In this document: piece by piece, positions 56,571-63,979 of the stretch
Layout: every line of letters starts with the position of its first letter
How positions within the stretch are numbered: position 1 is the first letter of the stretch
Assembly: GCF_001413925.1 (NCBI RefSeq)
Contig: NZ_LBMJ01000001.1
Span: 930,001-994,000, forward strand
Direction of reading: 5' to 3'
DNA from: Nonlabens sp. YIK11
GTDB lineage: Bacteria > Bacteroidota > Bacteroidia > Flavobacteriales > Flavobacteriaceae
DNA: 64,000 bases
Made by a program: the position numbers and the translations under genes
The notes under the pieces: model-generated
Told to the model about the DNA's origin: nothing
The model's input: the letters and a program-made list of their open reading frames with translations, nothing else
Database searches by the model: none

Positions 56571-57935
56571 TTAAATATTGAAATTTGGAGCAAACAATAC
56601 CTTATCAGAAGTTTCTTTCACTTTTTCTTTAGGCCAAAAATAAAAGGCATACTTATCTTCTTTTGTTTTTATGTAATAAATGTAAGTATCGCTTGTATCT
56701 AAATTTTTAAACTCATTGTATGTATTAAAATAATCACCAGTTTTTGAATAACCCCAAGCTTTACCTTGAATAAAATAATTTTCGATTTCTGCATTATTGA
56801 GTAAATCAGAATATTTGGTCTCTGCCTCCCAAAGTGCAAATGGAACAAAACCAAAGTCTTTTGTATGTTTCATTTTATCTCCTTTTTCATTGTAAAGACT
56901 CATCCCTTTTTCTTTCAAATTGTAGTAATACACTTGATTATCTAGCTCAATGGTACCCGAATTTTGAGCGCCATTTAGATAAACAAGTGTAGGTTCAGAT
57001 AAGATAACTGCATCAGGTATTGAATCGCTTTTAATCCTAGAATCTTCTAGCTTTTTTACATCATTATTAGAGGATTCTACCATGACTTCTTCCTGCCCGC
57101 AACTAATAACGAGTAAAGCAAGGACAGGTACAATAGCAAGACTTCTTAAGAGTCCGCTGGCGGTGGTGGTGTGTGTTTTCATAATGGTAAATCTTTTTTT
57201 GATGATGGGAAAATTAAAGGTGTTGGCCAGCGCTCGATGTTGACTGCTGGACGAATAGGCGAGTAATGTTTCTTGATATGTTTTTGTGGGTACGCCACTG
57301 GAAAGCACCGCTTGATCTGCAAGGAATTCATGATTTAGCTTCATGGAATATTTGACCAGATACAACAATGGGTTGAACCAAAACAAAACAATAAGAAGTT
57401 CAATAAATAAGATATCGGCACTGTGTCTTTGATCCAGATGTGCCTTTTCATGCTGTAGTACGGTATCTGGAATATCGCCTGCGTGGTAATCCTTCTTTGA
57501 AGCATAGATACTGTTGAAGAAGGAGTGAGGCACCTGAACCAATTCCCTTAAAATCAGTTTGTAAGAGGTGTAAGTGGTGACTTCATCTGTGGTTTTGATG
57601 CGTAGGTCATACAGGTTTTTTGAAAACCTGTAACCCATAATCAAAACTCCTATCAAATAAGCACCCCATAAGATCCAGCTCCAATCCATTGTAAAACCAG
57701 TTTCTACAATGGTATCAGGGTTCAATTCCATGGTAGTGAAATCTGGTGCAGGTCCGTAATTTAAAGGAACCACTACGGTACGGACCACCACAAAAGGAAC
57801 TATGGCCGAAATGATGATGGCTGCCAGGAAATAAAACCTCTTGAATTGATGCCAACTCGTATTTTCCAGCAACAGTTTGTACACCAGCCATAAGCTGAAC
57901 AAACAAACAGAGCTATTGATTAAGAAGTGTTGCAT
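56571..57935 (-). CDS. BlaR1-like M56 family membrane metallopeptidase, copy 2
   Basis: A 454-residue paralogue of the gene at 55073 with the same architecture: identical first 35 residues (from MQHFLINSS), M56 motif TVLQHEKAHLDQRHSADILFIELLIVLFWFNP near residues 154-186, LNHEFLADQAVL, FNFPIIKKRFTIMKTHT and a helix ending VLALLVISCGQE, then a distinct C-terminal tail of about 165 residues that shares little with the other copy. It starts two bases after the BlaI-like repressor gene stop, so repressor and sensor are one operon. The two tails suggest two different signals for one repressor. Confidence 0.9.
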   Translation of the reverse strand: MQHFLINSSVCLFSLWLVYKLLLENTSWHQFKRFYFLAAIIISAIVPFVVVRTVVVPLNYGPAPDFTTMELNPDTIVETGFTMDWSWILWGAYLIGVLIMGYRFSKNLYDLRIKTTDEVTTYTSYKLILRELVQVPHSFFNSIYASKKDYHAGDIPDTVLQHEKAHLDQRHSADILFIELLIVLFWFNPLLYLVKYSMKLNHEFLADQAVLSSGVPTKTYQETLLAYSSSSQHRALANTFNFPIIKKRFTIMKTHTTTASGLLRSLAIVPVLALLVISCGQEEVMVESSNNDVKKLEDSRIKSDSIPDAVILSEPTLVYLNGAQNSGTIELDNQVYYYNLKEKGMSLYNEKGDKMKHTKDFGFVPFALWEAETKYSDLLNNAEIENYFIQGKAWGYSKTGDYFNTYNEFKNLDTSDTYIYYIKTKEDKYAFYFWPKEKVKETSDKVLFAPNFNI

Positions 57936-57937
57936 GG

Positions 57938-58303
57938 CTATTGATCTCTGATTTGGTCATCGATAATCTTCTTGAGTTCCTTCAATTCTTTTTGAGACAG
58001 GTTGGTTTCCTTAGTAAAAAAGGACGCGAATTGTGAGGCGCTGTCGTTAAAGAAATTTTTGATAAGACCGTTCACGTGTTTGGAGAAGTAGGTGCTCTTT
58101 TCTACCAGTGCATAATATTGGCGGCTGTTCCCCAAAAGATCATATCCAACAAAACCTTTATCGGTCATGCGTTTGAGCATGGTAGCAATAGTCGTGTTGG
58201 CAGGTTTGGGTTCTGGATAAGCATCAAGCAAATCTTTCATAAAGGCTTTTTCTTGTTTCCAAAGCACATTCATTAATTCCTCTTCAGATTTTGACAACTT
58301 CAT
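57938..58303 (-). CDS. BlaI/MecI/CopY family transcriptional repressor
   Basis: A 121-residue winged-helix repressor: LSKSEEELMNVLWKQEKAFMKDLLDAYPEPKPANTTIATMLKRMTDKGFVGYDLLGNSRQYYALVEKS, covering the whole BlaI DNA-binding domain, then a short C-terminal dimerisation helix pair (FASFFTKETNLSQKELKELKKIIDDQI). It represses its own operon until a BlaR1-type peptidase inactivates it. The region upstream of its start holds three TTCTACA/TGTAGAA operators, which is the expected binding pattern. Confidence 0.94.
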   Translation of the reverse strand: MKLSKSEEELMNVLWKQEKAFMKDLLDAYPEPKPANTTIATMLKRMTDKGFVGYDLLGNSRQYYALVEKSTYFSKHVNGLIKNFFNDSASQFASFFTKETNLSQKELKELKKIIDDQIRDQ

Positions 58304-58319
58304 TTCTACAATTTTAGAA
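58304..58319. promoter_or_regulatory. BlaI-type operator O1
   Basis: TTCTACA-AT-TTTAGAA, 13 of 14 arm bases paired, abutting the repressor start codon. It carries the TACA half of the TACA/TGTA core known from BlaI/MecI operators. Confidence 0.65.
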
Positions 58320-58323
58320 TATG

Positions 58324-58339
58324 TTCTACAAATGTAGAA
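58324..58339. promoter_or_regulatory. BlaI-type operator O2
   Basis: TTCTACA-AA-TGTAGAA, perfect 7-bp arms with a 2-base spacer; the best of three. Confidence 0.8.
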
Positions 58340-58350
58340 TAATAATTTGA

Positions 58351-58366
58351 TTCTACAAGTGTAGAG
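58351..58366. promoter_or_regulatory. BlaI-type operator O3
   Basis: TTCTACA-AG-TGTAGAG, arms match at six of seven positions. Starts are 20 and 27 bases apart across O1-O3. Confidence 0.7.
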
Positions 58367-58610
58367 GTGAAAGATTGTAATTCTGCTTCCAGTATACCGA
58401 ATAAGAGATAAATAATTTAACCATATACCTATTTCAACAGCTTAATGATGTTTAAAAACTATTATACCCAACCTATAAATAGATAAAGTGTTTAAAAAAC
58501 AAGATGAAAGGTAAAATTATAAGTCTAAATAATGAATATACAGTTAAATGAATGTATATTAGTTCAGTGGAAACTAAAAAGGTTCGCAATTGTTTATAAA
58601 ATATGCATTT

Positions 58611-60047
58611 ATGAAAAAGTCCCTATTCATCTTTTGCTTTCTGTGTTTTGTCATTTCGTTCGCACAAGTGGGAATAGGTACGGCAATGCCAGACCCTTCG
58701 GCTTTGTTGGATATTAGTTCTTCTACTCAAGGAATGCTGGCTCCTAGAATGACTACTACCCAAAGGCAAGCTATTGTTTCACCAGCCAATGGGTTGTTAG
58801 TTTATGATACAAACGATAATAGCTTTTTCTTTTATGAAGGTGACTCCTGGTCGTCATTGGATCCAATAAAAAAAAGAACCAATTACAAGCTGGTCCAGTC
58901 TATTGCAGACCTCTCTGAGGAGCTTACCGCAGGAAGTGGATCTAAATATGTATTAAACACAGATTTTCTTTATGAGATTAATGGGACCATCATTTTTGAT
59001 TTCCCGATTGATTTGAACGGCGCTTATATAGAAGGAGTAGATTCTTCAGAAGATATACTTGTAAATAATTCCAGCGTTAGTCTATTTGAAGGGACCAGTG
59101 GTGGTGGTTTGCGCAACCTGACCTTGTCAGGTAACGGCAAGCAACTCTTTGACATCACCGGTACCGCAACAGATTTGTTGTTGATTAATAATACCGTCAT
59201 TGCAGGTGCGAGCACCGTTGGAACCTTGAGTGGTTTAGGTACAGTGTTTCTAAGCGTCACACAATATGTTTCAAATGCAGATGGGCTCACCATAGATAAC
59301 ATTGATAACTTCTTTGTCAGTAATATTTTTTGGTCGGCTTCTAACGCTGGAACCTTTATGCGATTTACGGGAACTTTTGAAAACCTGCAGATGAATGGTG
59401 GTCGTATTGAGGCAGGTACTGGCGAGACTGGTATTGATGTGAGCTCAAATCCTACTATCGTTAATGACGCGACACTGGCACAGCTTAGTTTTGTCGGTGA
59501 TGGGACGTTGGTCAATAGATATACAACAGGTAGCTATACGGGATATAACTTCACCAAAGACTGGAATGTCAATTGCTCTGGAATACCGCTTGAGGTTGAT
59601 CAAAACGCCACAGCAAATTTTTATTACAATGGGACCTTGACCACTGGATATACACAACCCATATCTAATAATACGCCTGTACAGCTTAAAAGCAGTAGCA
59701 ATTTTGTTGCTAGTGATCTTTTCAGATTTGCCGCACAGGACAATAACAATGATTTGATTTATGAAGGTAAAAAAAGAAGAACGGTTAAGGTAAACGTTTC
59801 CTTGAGTGTAAGAGTGGTAAATGCTGCCGGTGATTTTTATGCTTTTGCTATTGCAAAAAATGGTGTTATCGCGACGGAGACAAATAGTACGGTTATTATC
59901 AATAATGACACTCAAATCCAAAATGTCGCTCTCACAGGAGTGCTTACCATGCAACCTGGCGACAGGATCGAGGTCTTCACCAACCGATTGACGGGTACTG
60001 GTACAGACTCTGTGGTAATTTTTTCAGAAAACCTAAGTGTACAATAA
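58611..60047 (+). CDS. Secreted surface protein, shared N-terminal module plus beta-rich repeats and jelly-roll-like end
   Basis: A 478-residue protein with a signal peptide (MKKSLFIFCFLCFVISFAQ), then the module common in Bacteroidota tail/adhesin-like proteins: VGIGTAMPDPSALLDISSSTQGMLAPRMTTTQRQAI ... GLLVYDTNDNSFFFYEGDSW (residues 20-80). Residues 110-340 are Gly/Asn/Thr-rich beta strands like a right-handed helix (LFDITGTATDLLLINNTVI, GLTIDNIDNFFVS). The last 100 residues (VNVSLSVRVVNAAGDFYAFAIAKNGV ... LSGVLTMQPGDRIEVFTNRL-like) resemble the jelly-roll end domain of tail-spike proteins. Not recognised as a named family. The first 60 mature residues match the protein at 61657. Confidence 0.75.
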   Translation: MKKSLFIFCFLCFVISFAQVGIGTAMPDPSALLDISSSTQGMLAPRMTTTQRQAIVSPANGLLVYDTNDNSFFFYEGDSWSSLDPIKKRTNYKLVQSIADLSEELTAGSGSKYVLNTDFLYEINGTIIFDFPIDLNGAYIEGVDSSEDILVNNSSVSLFEGTSGGGLRNLTLSGNGKQLFDITGTATDLLLINNTVIAGASTVGTLSGLGTVFLSVTQYVSNADGLTIDNIDNFFVSNIFWSASNAGTFMRFTGTFENLQMNGGRIEAGTGETGIDVSSNPTIVNDATLAQLSFVGDGTLVNRYTTGSYTGYNFTKDWNVNCSGIPLEVDQNATANFYYNGTLTTGYTQPISNNTPVQLKSSSNFVASDLFRFAAQDNNNDLIYEGKKRRTVKVNVSLSVRVVNAAGDFYAFAIAKNGVIATETNSTVIINNDTQIQNVALTGVLTMQPGDRIEVFTNRLTGTGTDSVVIFSENLSVQ

Positions 60048-60095
60048 CACCGATAGGTCTACAGGTATTCGCAATTTACCTAGAGATTGATGTAT

Positions 60096-60115
60096 TTCGC
60101 TTTCGCGAAAGCGAA
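60096..60115. repeat. Dispersed palindrome, copy 17 (20 bp, intergenic)
   Basis: Perfect TTCGCTTTCGCGAAAGCGAA between the convergent secreted-protein and DoxX-like genes, seven bases before the latter's stop. Confidence 0.95.
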
Positions 60116-60121
60116 CTCGCA

Positions 60122-61411
60122 CTATCTGTTATAGGGATATTCATTCACCCAGTGAAAACCACGATTCAACAAACGGAAGCTTTTCAAGTCCTTAAGCCTA
60201 AGGTCTACGATCAAAGAATCATTATCACGCGAGCTTTGCAGCCTCATGTTGGTGGAATCCATGGATCTCAATGTTATATTGTAGCCATCCAACTCTGAAT
60301 CTTTCGGATACATCTTAATCCTCGTTTTGGTACTGTCCAGTTCAAATTTATAAGACTCGATACTGTCATTAGTCATTTTGATGGATGCCATATTCTCGTT
60401 GTCCAAGATCAAATACCGCCAGCGACCCGTTGCCGTGGTTAACGGCATAAGAGTATCACCTTGCTCGACATGCAATTGCACTTCCCAGATGCCATAATAA
60501 TCTGGCTTGTCCCTTTTGTGGCCTAGGCTATGCTCGCCTATGAATCCACCAATGGAGAATGCCACCAGCAACAATCCAGTAGCAATCCATTTAAAATAGA
60601 TCACAATTTTGTTCCATGTGTTACCATCTGCTGGATTGTAATATTCATAGCTCTTGACGGCTTTGTTTTTAAAGAAAACATCTATAAAGCGCCGGCTGTC
60701 TGTCAGGAAAATGAACAACGCCATGAGCACCAGATGAACCGAGAAGATCTTTACAGGAATATCATAGGTAAAATTCATCACGGCCACATGCGTCATAACG
60801 CCAGTAACGATGAGCGCACCCAGCGTTTGCGTGCGTCTGGGAATGAGTAGCAAACCTCCCAAAACCTCTGCAAAACCAACAAAGACATTAAAAGCATTGC
60901 TATGTCCCATATAGGTCCAGGCCAGTCCCATAGGCGACATATCGCCCACAGGTTGTAAAAGCCTGAGCAGTGAAGGATCCATGAATTGGATCTTGAACAC
61001 TTTTACCATGCCGTAGGTAATCATAAAGAATATCAAGAAGATGCGCAGCGCCACGATAAACCAATATCGCAGTTGATTGTAAGAAGGCCTTTTGTAATCA
61101 ATGGCGGTCCAGACAACAGTACCGGTAATGGCCACGACGGCTTGCAGAAAAAGGGACAACCATGACATCGTATCGTCGCCGCTACCGGTAGAAACAGTCT
61201 CCAGCCTGCCGTTCGTTTCAAAAATGGTGCGTCCTATCCATGATAGAATGGGGTCCATAAAAATCCGCCCAAACATGAACAAGATGTAGACCGTAAAGAA
61301 TAGAAAAAAGAATCTGAAAAAAATCTTGGAAGCCGGCGACCACCGCGCGCGATACTCTTGTGTTAGTAACATGATGTGAATGGTTGGTTCCTTAATAGGA
61401 CTTCGCTCCAT
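60122..61411 (-). CDS. DoxX-like integral membrane protein with C-terminal soluble domain
   Basis: A 429-residue protein with about eight membrane helices in its first 300 residues (FFRFFFLFFTVYILFMFGRIF, WLSLFLQAVVAITGTVVW, WFIVALRIFLIFFMITYGMVKVF, FVGFAEVLGGLLLIPRRTQTLGALIVTG). The GFAEVLGGLLLIPRRTQTLGA pattern is that of DoxX-type proteins. A last helix near 285 leads to a periplasmic beta-rich domain of 125 residues (YYGIWEVQLHVEQGDTLMPL, GRWRYLILDNENMASIKM) that looks lipocalin-like. The function is unknown. The first Met is used; MLLTQEY about 14 residues later is an alternative. Confidence 0.7.
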   Translation of the reverse strand: MERSPIKEPTIHIMLLTQEYRARWSPASKIFFRFFFLFFTVYILFMFGRIFMDPILSWIGRTIFETNGRLETVSTGSGDDTMSWLSLFLQAVVAITGTVVWTAIDYKRPSYNQLRYWFIVALRIFLIFFMITYGMVKVFKIQFMDPSLLRLLQPVGDMSPMGLAWTYMGHSNAFNVFVGFAEVLGGLLLIPRRTQTLGALIVTGVMTHVAVMNFTYDIPVKIFSVHLVLMALFIFLTDSRRFIDVFFKNKAVKSYEYYNPADGNTWNKIVIYFKWIATGLLLVAFSIGGFIGEHSLGHKRDKPDYYGIWEVQLHVEQGDTLMPLTTATGRWRYLILDNENMASIKMTNDSIESYKFELDSTKTRIKMYPKDSELDGYNITLRSMDSTNMRLQSSRDNDSLIVDLRLKDLKSFRLLNRGFHWVNEYPYNR

Positions 61412-61538
61412 TTAAAATGTTACAATCCTGAAACGCTTACGATGTGTCGATGTAGGGTTTTGTGAATTTGATAATCTTTTACCCAACAAACCTGGTTTTT
61501 AATAAAAATTATTCAAAAAACTATTTTTAAATAAAATC

Positions 61539-61580
61539 GATGAAATACACTTTTAAGGACAGAAAAAGATGTATTTCATC
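61539..61580. repeat. Inverted repeat GATGAAATACA / TGTATTTCATC
   Basis: Perfect 11-bp arms at 61539-61549 and 61570-61580, separated by 20 bases, in the AT-rich 245-base gap between divergent genes and 77 bases before ATG 61657. The spacing (about three helical turns centre to centre) would suit a regulator bound as two units or a long hairpin; nothing identifies the binder. Confidence 0.6.
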
Positions 61581-61656
61581 TATGTAACACTTAAAATTTA
61601 TTAAATGATACATTTTACATACTATTTCATTTAAATTCGTAGGTAAATCCTTCCCT

Positions 61657-62412
61657 ATGTTCAAAATTTGTCTCTTTGTTTTCCTGCTAGGGACTTATTC
61701 TCTATTTAGCCAGGTAGGTATCAATACAGCCGCACCAGACCCTAGTGCGATGCTTGAAGTTAAGTCTGATAATAGTGGGATGCTTATGCCGAGACTCACT
61801 ACCGCCCAAAAAACAGCCATCGCTACTCCAGCGACCGGACTTTTGGTTTATGATATCGATCAGGAAAGTTTTTCATTTTATAATGGTACTGCATGGGTAG
61901 CAATAGGTGGTACTAGCGCAGCAAACGATTTTACTGGTTGGGCCGATTATGTCGATACCATCCATGATACAGATAACCCATTTATCGTCGGCGACATTTC
62001 ATCAAGCATTTCACCTAATCGTGTGACGCTTCCTAATAATGCTGGTACGATAAGGGATACTCAGAAGCCTATAGATGTGACTACATTTTACGACTCGGCA
62101 AGTCAAAGTATAACTGGCCGAAATGGCGATGGAGTCAATATCGTTATTGAATTTAAAGCAAGGCCTAATACCACCACAGAATCTAGACTGACAATAGCTA
62201 TAGACATTGGTGCCCCAGTAAATGAGATTTACACAAGGGACTTTGTTTTGTCAAAAGGTAAGGATGTGGAACACTTTTATTTAAGTTCTTTCAACGCCTA
62301 CACCTTGGGGACATGGCAAGCAAACGGTGGCCTCGTTAAGGTTTCCTGTACCGCTAGTACAGACATCTATGATATTAGATATGTAATTACCAGAACGCAC
62401 AAAGCTAGGTAA
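61657..62412 (+). CDS. Secreted protein with the shared N-terminal module (short form)
   Basis: A 251-residue protein: signal peptide (MFKICLFVFLLGTYSLFSQ) and the module VGINTAAPDPSAMLEVKSDNSGMLMPRLTTAQKTAI ... GLLVYDIDQESFSFYNGTAW (residues 20-80), closely like the protein at 58611. The remaining 170 residues (SSSISPNRVTLPNNAGTIRDTQ, VNIVIEFKARPNTTTESRLTIAIDIGAP, YIYDIRYVIT-like end) form a different beta domain, again of tail-spike type. The two genes share the leader module but not the effector end, as in exchangeable-tip surface proteins. No sorting tail is visible. Confidence 0.75.
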   Translation: MFKICLFVFLLGTYSLFSQVGINTAAPDPSAMLEVKSDNSGMLMPRLTTAQKTAIATPATGLLVYDIDQESFSFYNGTAWVAIGGTSAANDFTGWADYVDTIHDTDNPFIVGDISSSISPNRVTLPNNAGTIRDTQKPIDVTTFYDSASQSITGRNGDGVNIVIEFKARPNTTTESRLTIAIDIGAPVNEIYTRDFVLSKGKDVEHFYLSSFNAYTLGTWQANGGLVKVSCTASTDIYDIRYVITRTHKAR

Positions 62413-62435
62413 GTTGTAATTGTTTTATTTAAGTC

Positions 62436-62453
62436 ACGCTTTCGCGAAAGCGT
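62436..62453. repeat. Dispersed palindrome, copy 18 (18 bp, intergenic)
   Basis: Perfect ACGCTTTCGCGAAAGCGT, flanked by TTTATTT/AAATAAA-like sequence, next to the terminator at 62465. Confidence 0.95.
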
Positions 62454-62464
62454 AAATAAAAAAA

Positions 62465-62491
62465 TCCCATTAACAAGTCATGGGACTTTTT
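62465..62491. terminator. Bidirectional intrinsic terminator
   Basis: Stem TCCCAT (62465-62470) with ATGGGA (62480-62485); U tract on the plus strand (CTTTTT) and a stronger one on the minus strand (ATTTTTTTATTT). It separates convergent genes. Confidence 0.75.
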
Positions 62492-62508
62492 CAAAGAGTA
62501 AAATGACA

Positions 62509-63894
62509 TTACTTTTTCATCGCTGCATAATGCTTGTAAAAATGTGGGATGGTCTCTATACCTTTCAGATAATTCCATATACCAAAATGCTCATTAGGCG
62601 AGTGAATCGCATCGCTGTCCAGCCCAAAGCCCATCAGAATGGATTTGGAATTCAACTCTTTTTCAAACAGCGCGACGATAGGAATGGAACCACCGCTGCG
62701 TTGTGGTATTGGTGTTTTCCCAAAGGTGTCTTCATAAGCAGCGCTGGCGGCCTGATAACCTATGCTGTCGATAGGCGTAACGTAGGCCGTACCACCATGG
62801 TGCGGTTTTACCGTTACGGTAACACTTTCTGGAGCGATGCTTTCAAAGTGGTTTTTAAAAAGTTCTGTGATTTCTTTCCAGTTTTGATTTGGAACCAGGC
62901 GCATGGAGATCTTCGCAAAAGCCTTGCTTGCGATTACGGTTTTAGCACCTTCACCGGTATAACCACCCCAAATGCCATTGACATCCAGCGTTGGTCGTAT
63001 GCTATTACGCTCGTTAGTGGTGTAGCCTTTCTCACCATGTTCTGAGGCTATGTTGAGCGCCTTGTTGTATTCTTCTTGAGAGAATGGAGCTTTAGCCATT
63101 TCGGCGCGTTCTTCCTTACTCAATTCTTCTACCTTGTCGTAAAAACCAGGAATGGTAATGTGGTTGTTTTCATCATGCAGTGAAGCGATCATCTGACATA
63201 ATATATTGATGGGGTTTGCCACCGCGCCACCATACAAACCAGAATGCAGGTCGCGATTAGGACCCGTAATTTCTACCTCTACATAACTTAAGCCTCGCAG
63301 TCCTGTTGTGATACTAGGAGTTTCCTTTGAAATCATTCCGGTATCAGAAATAAGGATCACATCATTAGCCAGTTTCTCACGATTGCGTTCTAGGAACCAA
63401 CCGAGTGACTCGCTACCTACTTCTTCTTCACCTTCAATCATGAATTTTACGTTGCAGGGCAAAGCATCATTAGCCGTCATGAACTCCATGGCTTTGACAT
63501 GCATGTACATTTGTCCCTTATCGTCGCAGGCGCCGCGGGCAAATATGGCGCCGTCAGGATGTAGGTCGGTTTTTTTAATGACAGGTTCAAAAGGAGGACT
63601 GTCCCATAAATTAATAGGATCTGGCGGTTGAACGTCATAATGACCGTAGACTAAAACCGTAGGTAAATCTTTATCGATAATCTTTTCTCCATAAACAATA
63701 GGGTAACCAGGTGTATCGCAAATCTCTACGTGGTCACATCCTGCCTTTTCAAGAGCAGTTTTTACTACTTCGCTTGTTTTTATGACGTCGTCCTTATAGG
63801 CTTTGTCTGCACTAATGGACGGTATTTTGAGAAGATCGACGAGTTCATTAGTGAATCTGTCTTTATGTTGGTCAACGTATGTTTTGGTATTCAT
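62509..63894 (-). CDS. M20 family metallo-dipeptidase
   Basis: A 461-residue cytosolic zinc peptidase like carnosine/Xaa dipeptidases (CNDP/PepV-like). Metal motifs: VLVYGHYDVQPPDP near residues 82-95 (His and Asp), FARGACDDKGQMYMH near 119 (bridging Asp), and the catalytic Glu pair in FMIEGEEEVGSESL near 150. The dimerisation lid includes VEITGPNRDLHSGLYGGAVANP near 204, and GGSIPIVALFEKEL and AIHSPNEHFGIWN near 440 complete the active site. It probably hydrolyses dipeptides with a free amino end. The end is at the terminator; the start codon is followed by MNTKTYVDQHKDRF. Confidence 0.93.
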   Translation of the reverse strand: MNTKTYVDQHKDRFTNELVDLLKIPSISADKAYKDDVIKTSEVVKTALEKAGCDHVEICDTPGYPIVYGEKIIDKDLPTVLVYGHYDVQPPDPINLWDSPPFEPVIKKTDLHPDGAIFARGACDDKGQMYMHVKAMEFMTANDALPCNVKFMIEGEEEVGSESLGWFLERNREKLANDVILISDTGMISKETPSITTGLRGLSYVEVEITGPNRDLHSGLYGGAVANPINILCQMIASLHDENNHITIPGFYDKVEELSKEERAEMAKAPFSQEEYNKALNIASEHGEKGYTTNERNSIRPTLDVNGIWGGYTGEGAKTVIASKAFAKISMRLVPNQNWKEITELFKNHFESIAPESVTVTVKPHHGGTAYVTPIDSIGYQAASAAYEDTFGKTPIPQRSGGSIPIVALFEKELNSKSILMGFGLDSDAIHSPNEHFGIWNYLKGIETIPHFYKHYAAMKK

Positions 63895-63950
63895 TCAATA
63901 GGAGTTTGATGTAAAGATAAGCAGCAGGAAATTTTCTTATTACAAAGAAT

Positions 63951-63979
63951 TTGTAATATCGGGAAAGTATGTATATTTG
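63951..63979 (+). promoter_or_regulatory. Strong promoter TTG, 18-base spacer, TATATTTG at right edge
   Basis: TTG at 63951-63953 and TATATTTG at 63972-63979, full match to both Bacteroidota elements. It points out of the window; the downstream sequence to 64000 has no start codon, so a gene or RNA lies just beyond. Confidence 0.65.

Larger units (their letters stand above)
58304..58610. other. 307-base AT-rich divergent intergenic region
   Basis: Contains the three operators at 58304-58366, then AT-rich sequence. An inverted repeat AATATACA (58535-58542) / TGTATATT (58553-58560) lies about 50 bases before the next start codon. No TAnnTTTG box or ORF longer than about 15 codons was seen. Confidence 0.6.

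Noticed and set aside
7171..62453. Palindrome considered as an IS or MITE end, or a CRISPR repeat
   Set aside because: No paired copies at fixed distance, no internal sequence, no target duplications, no regular short spacers.
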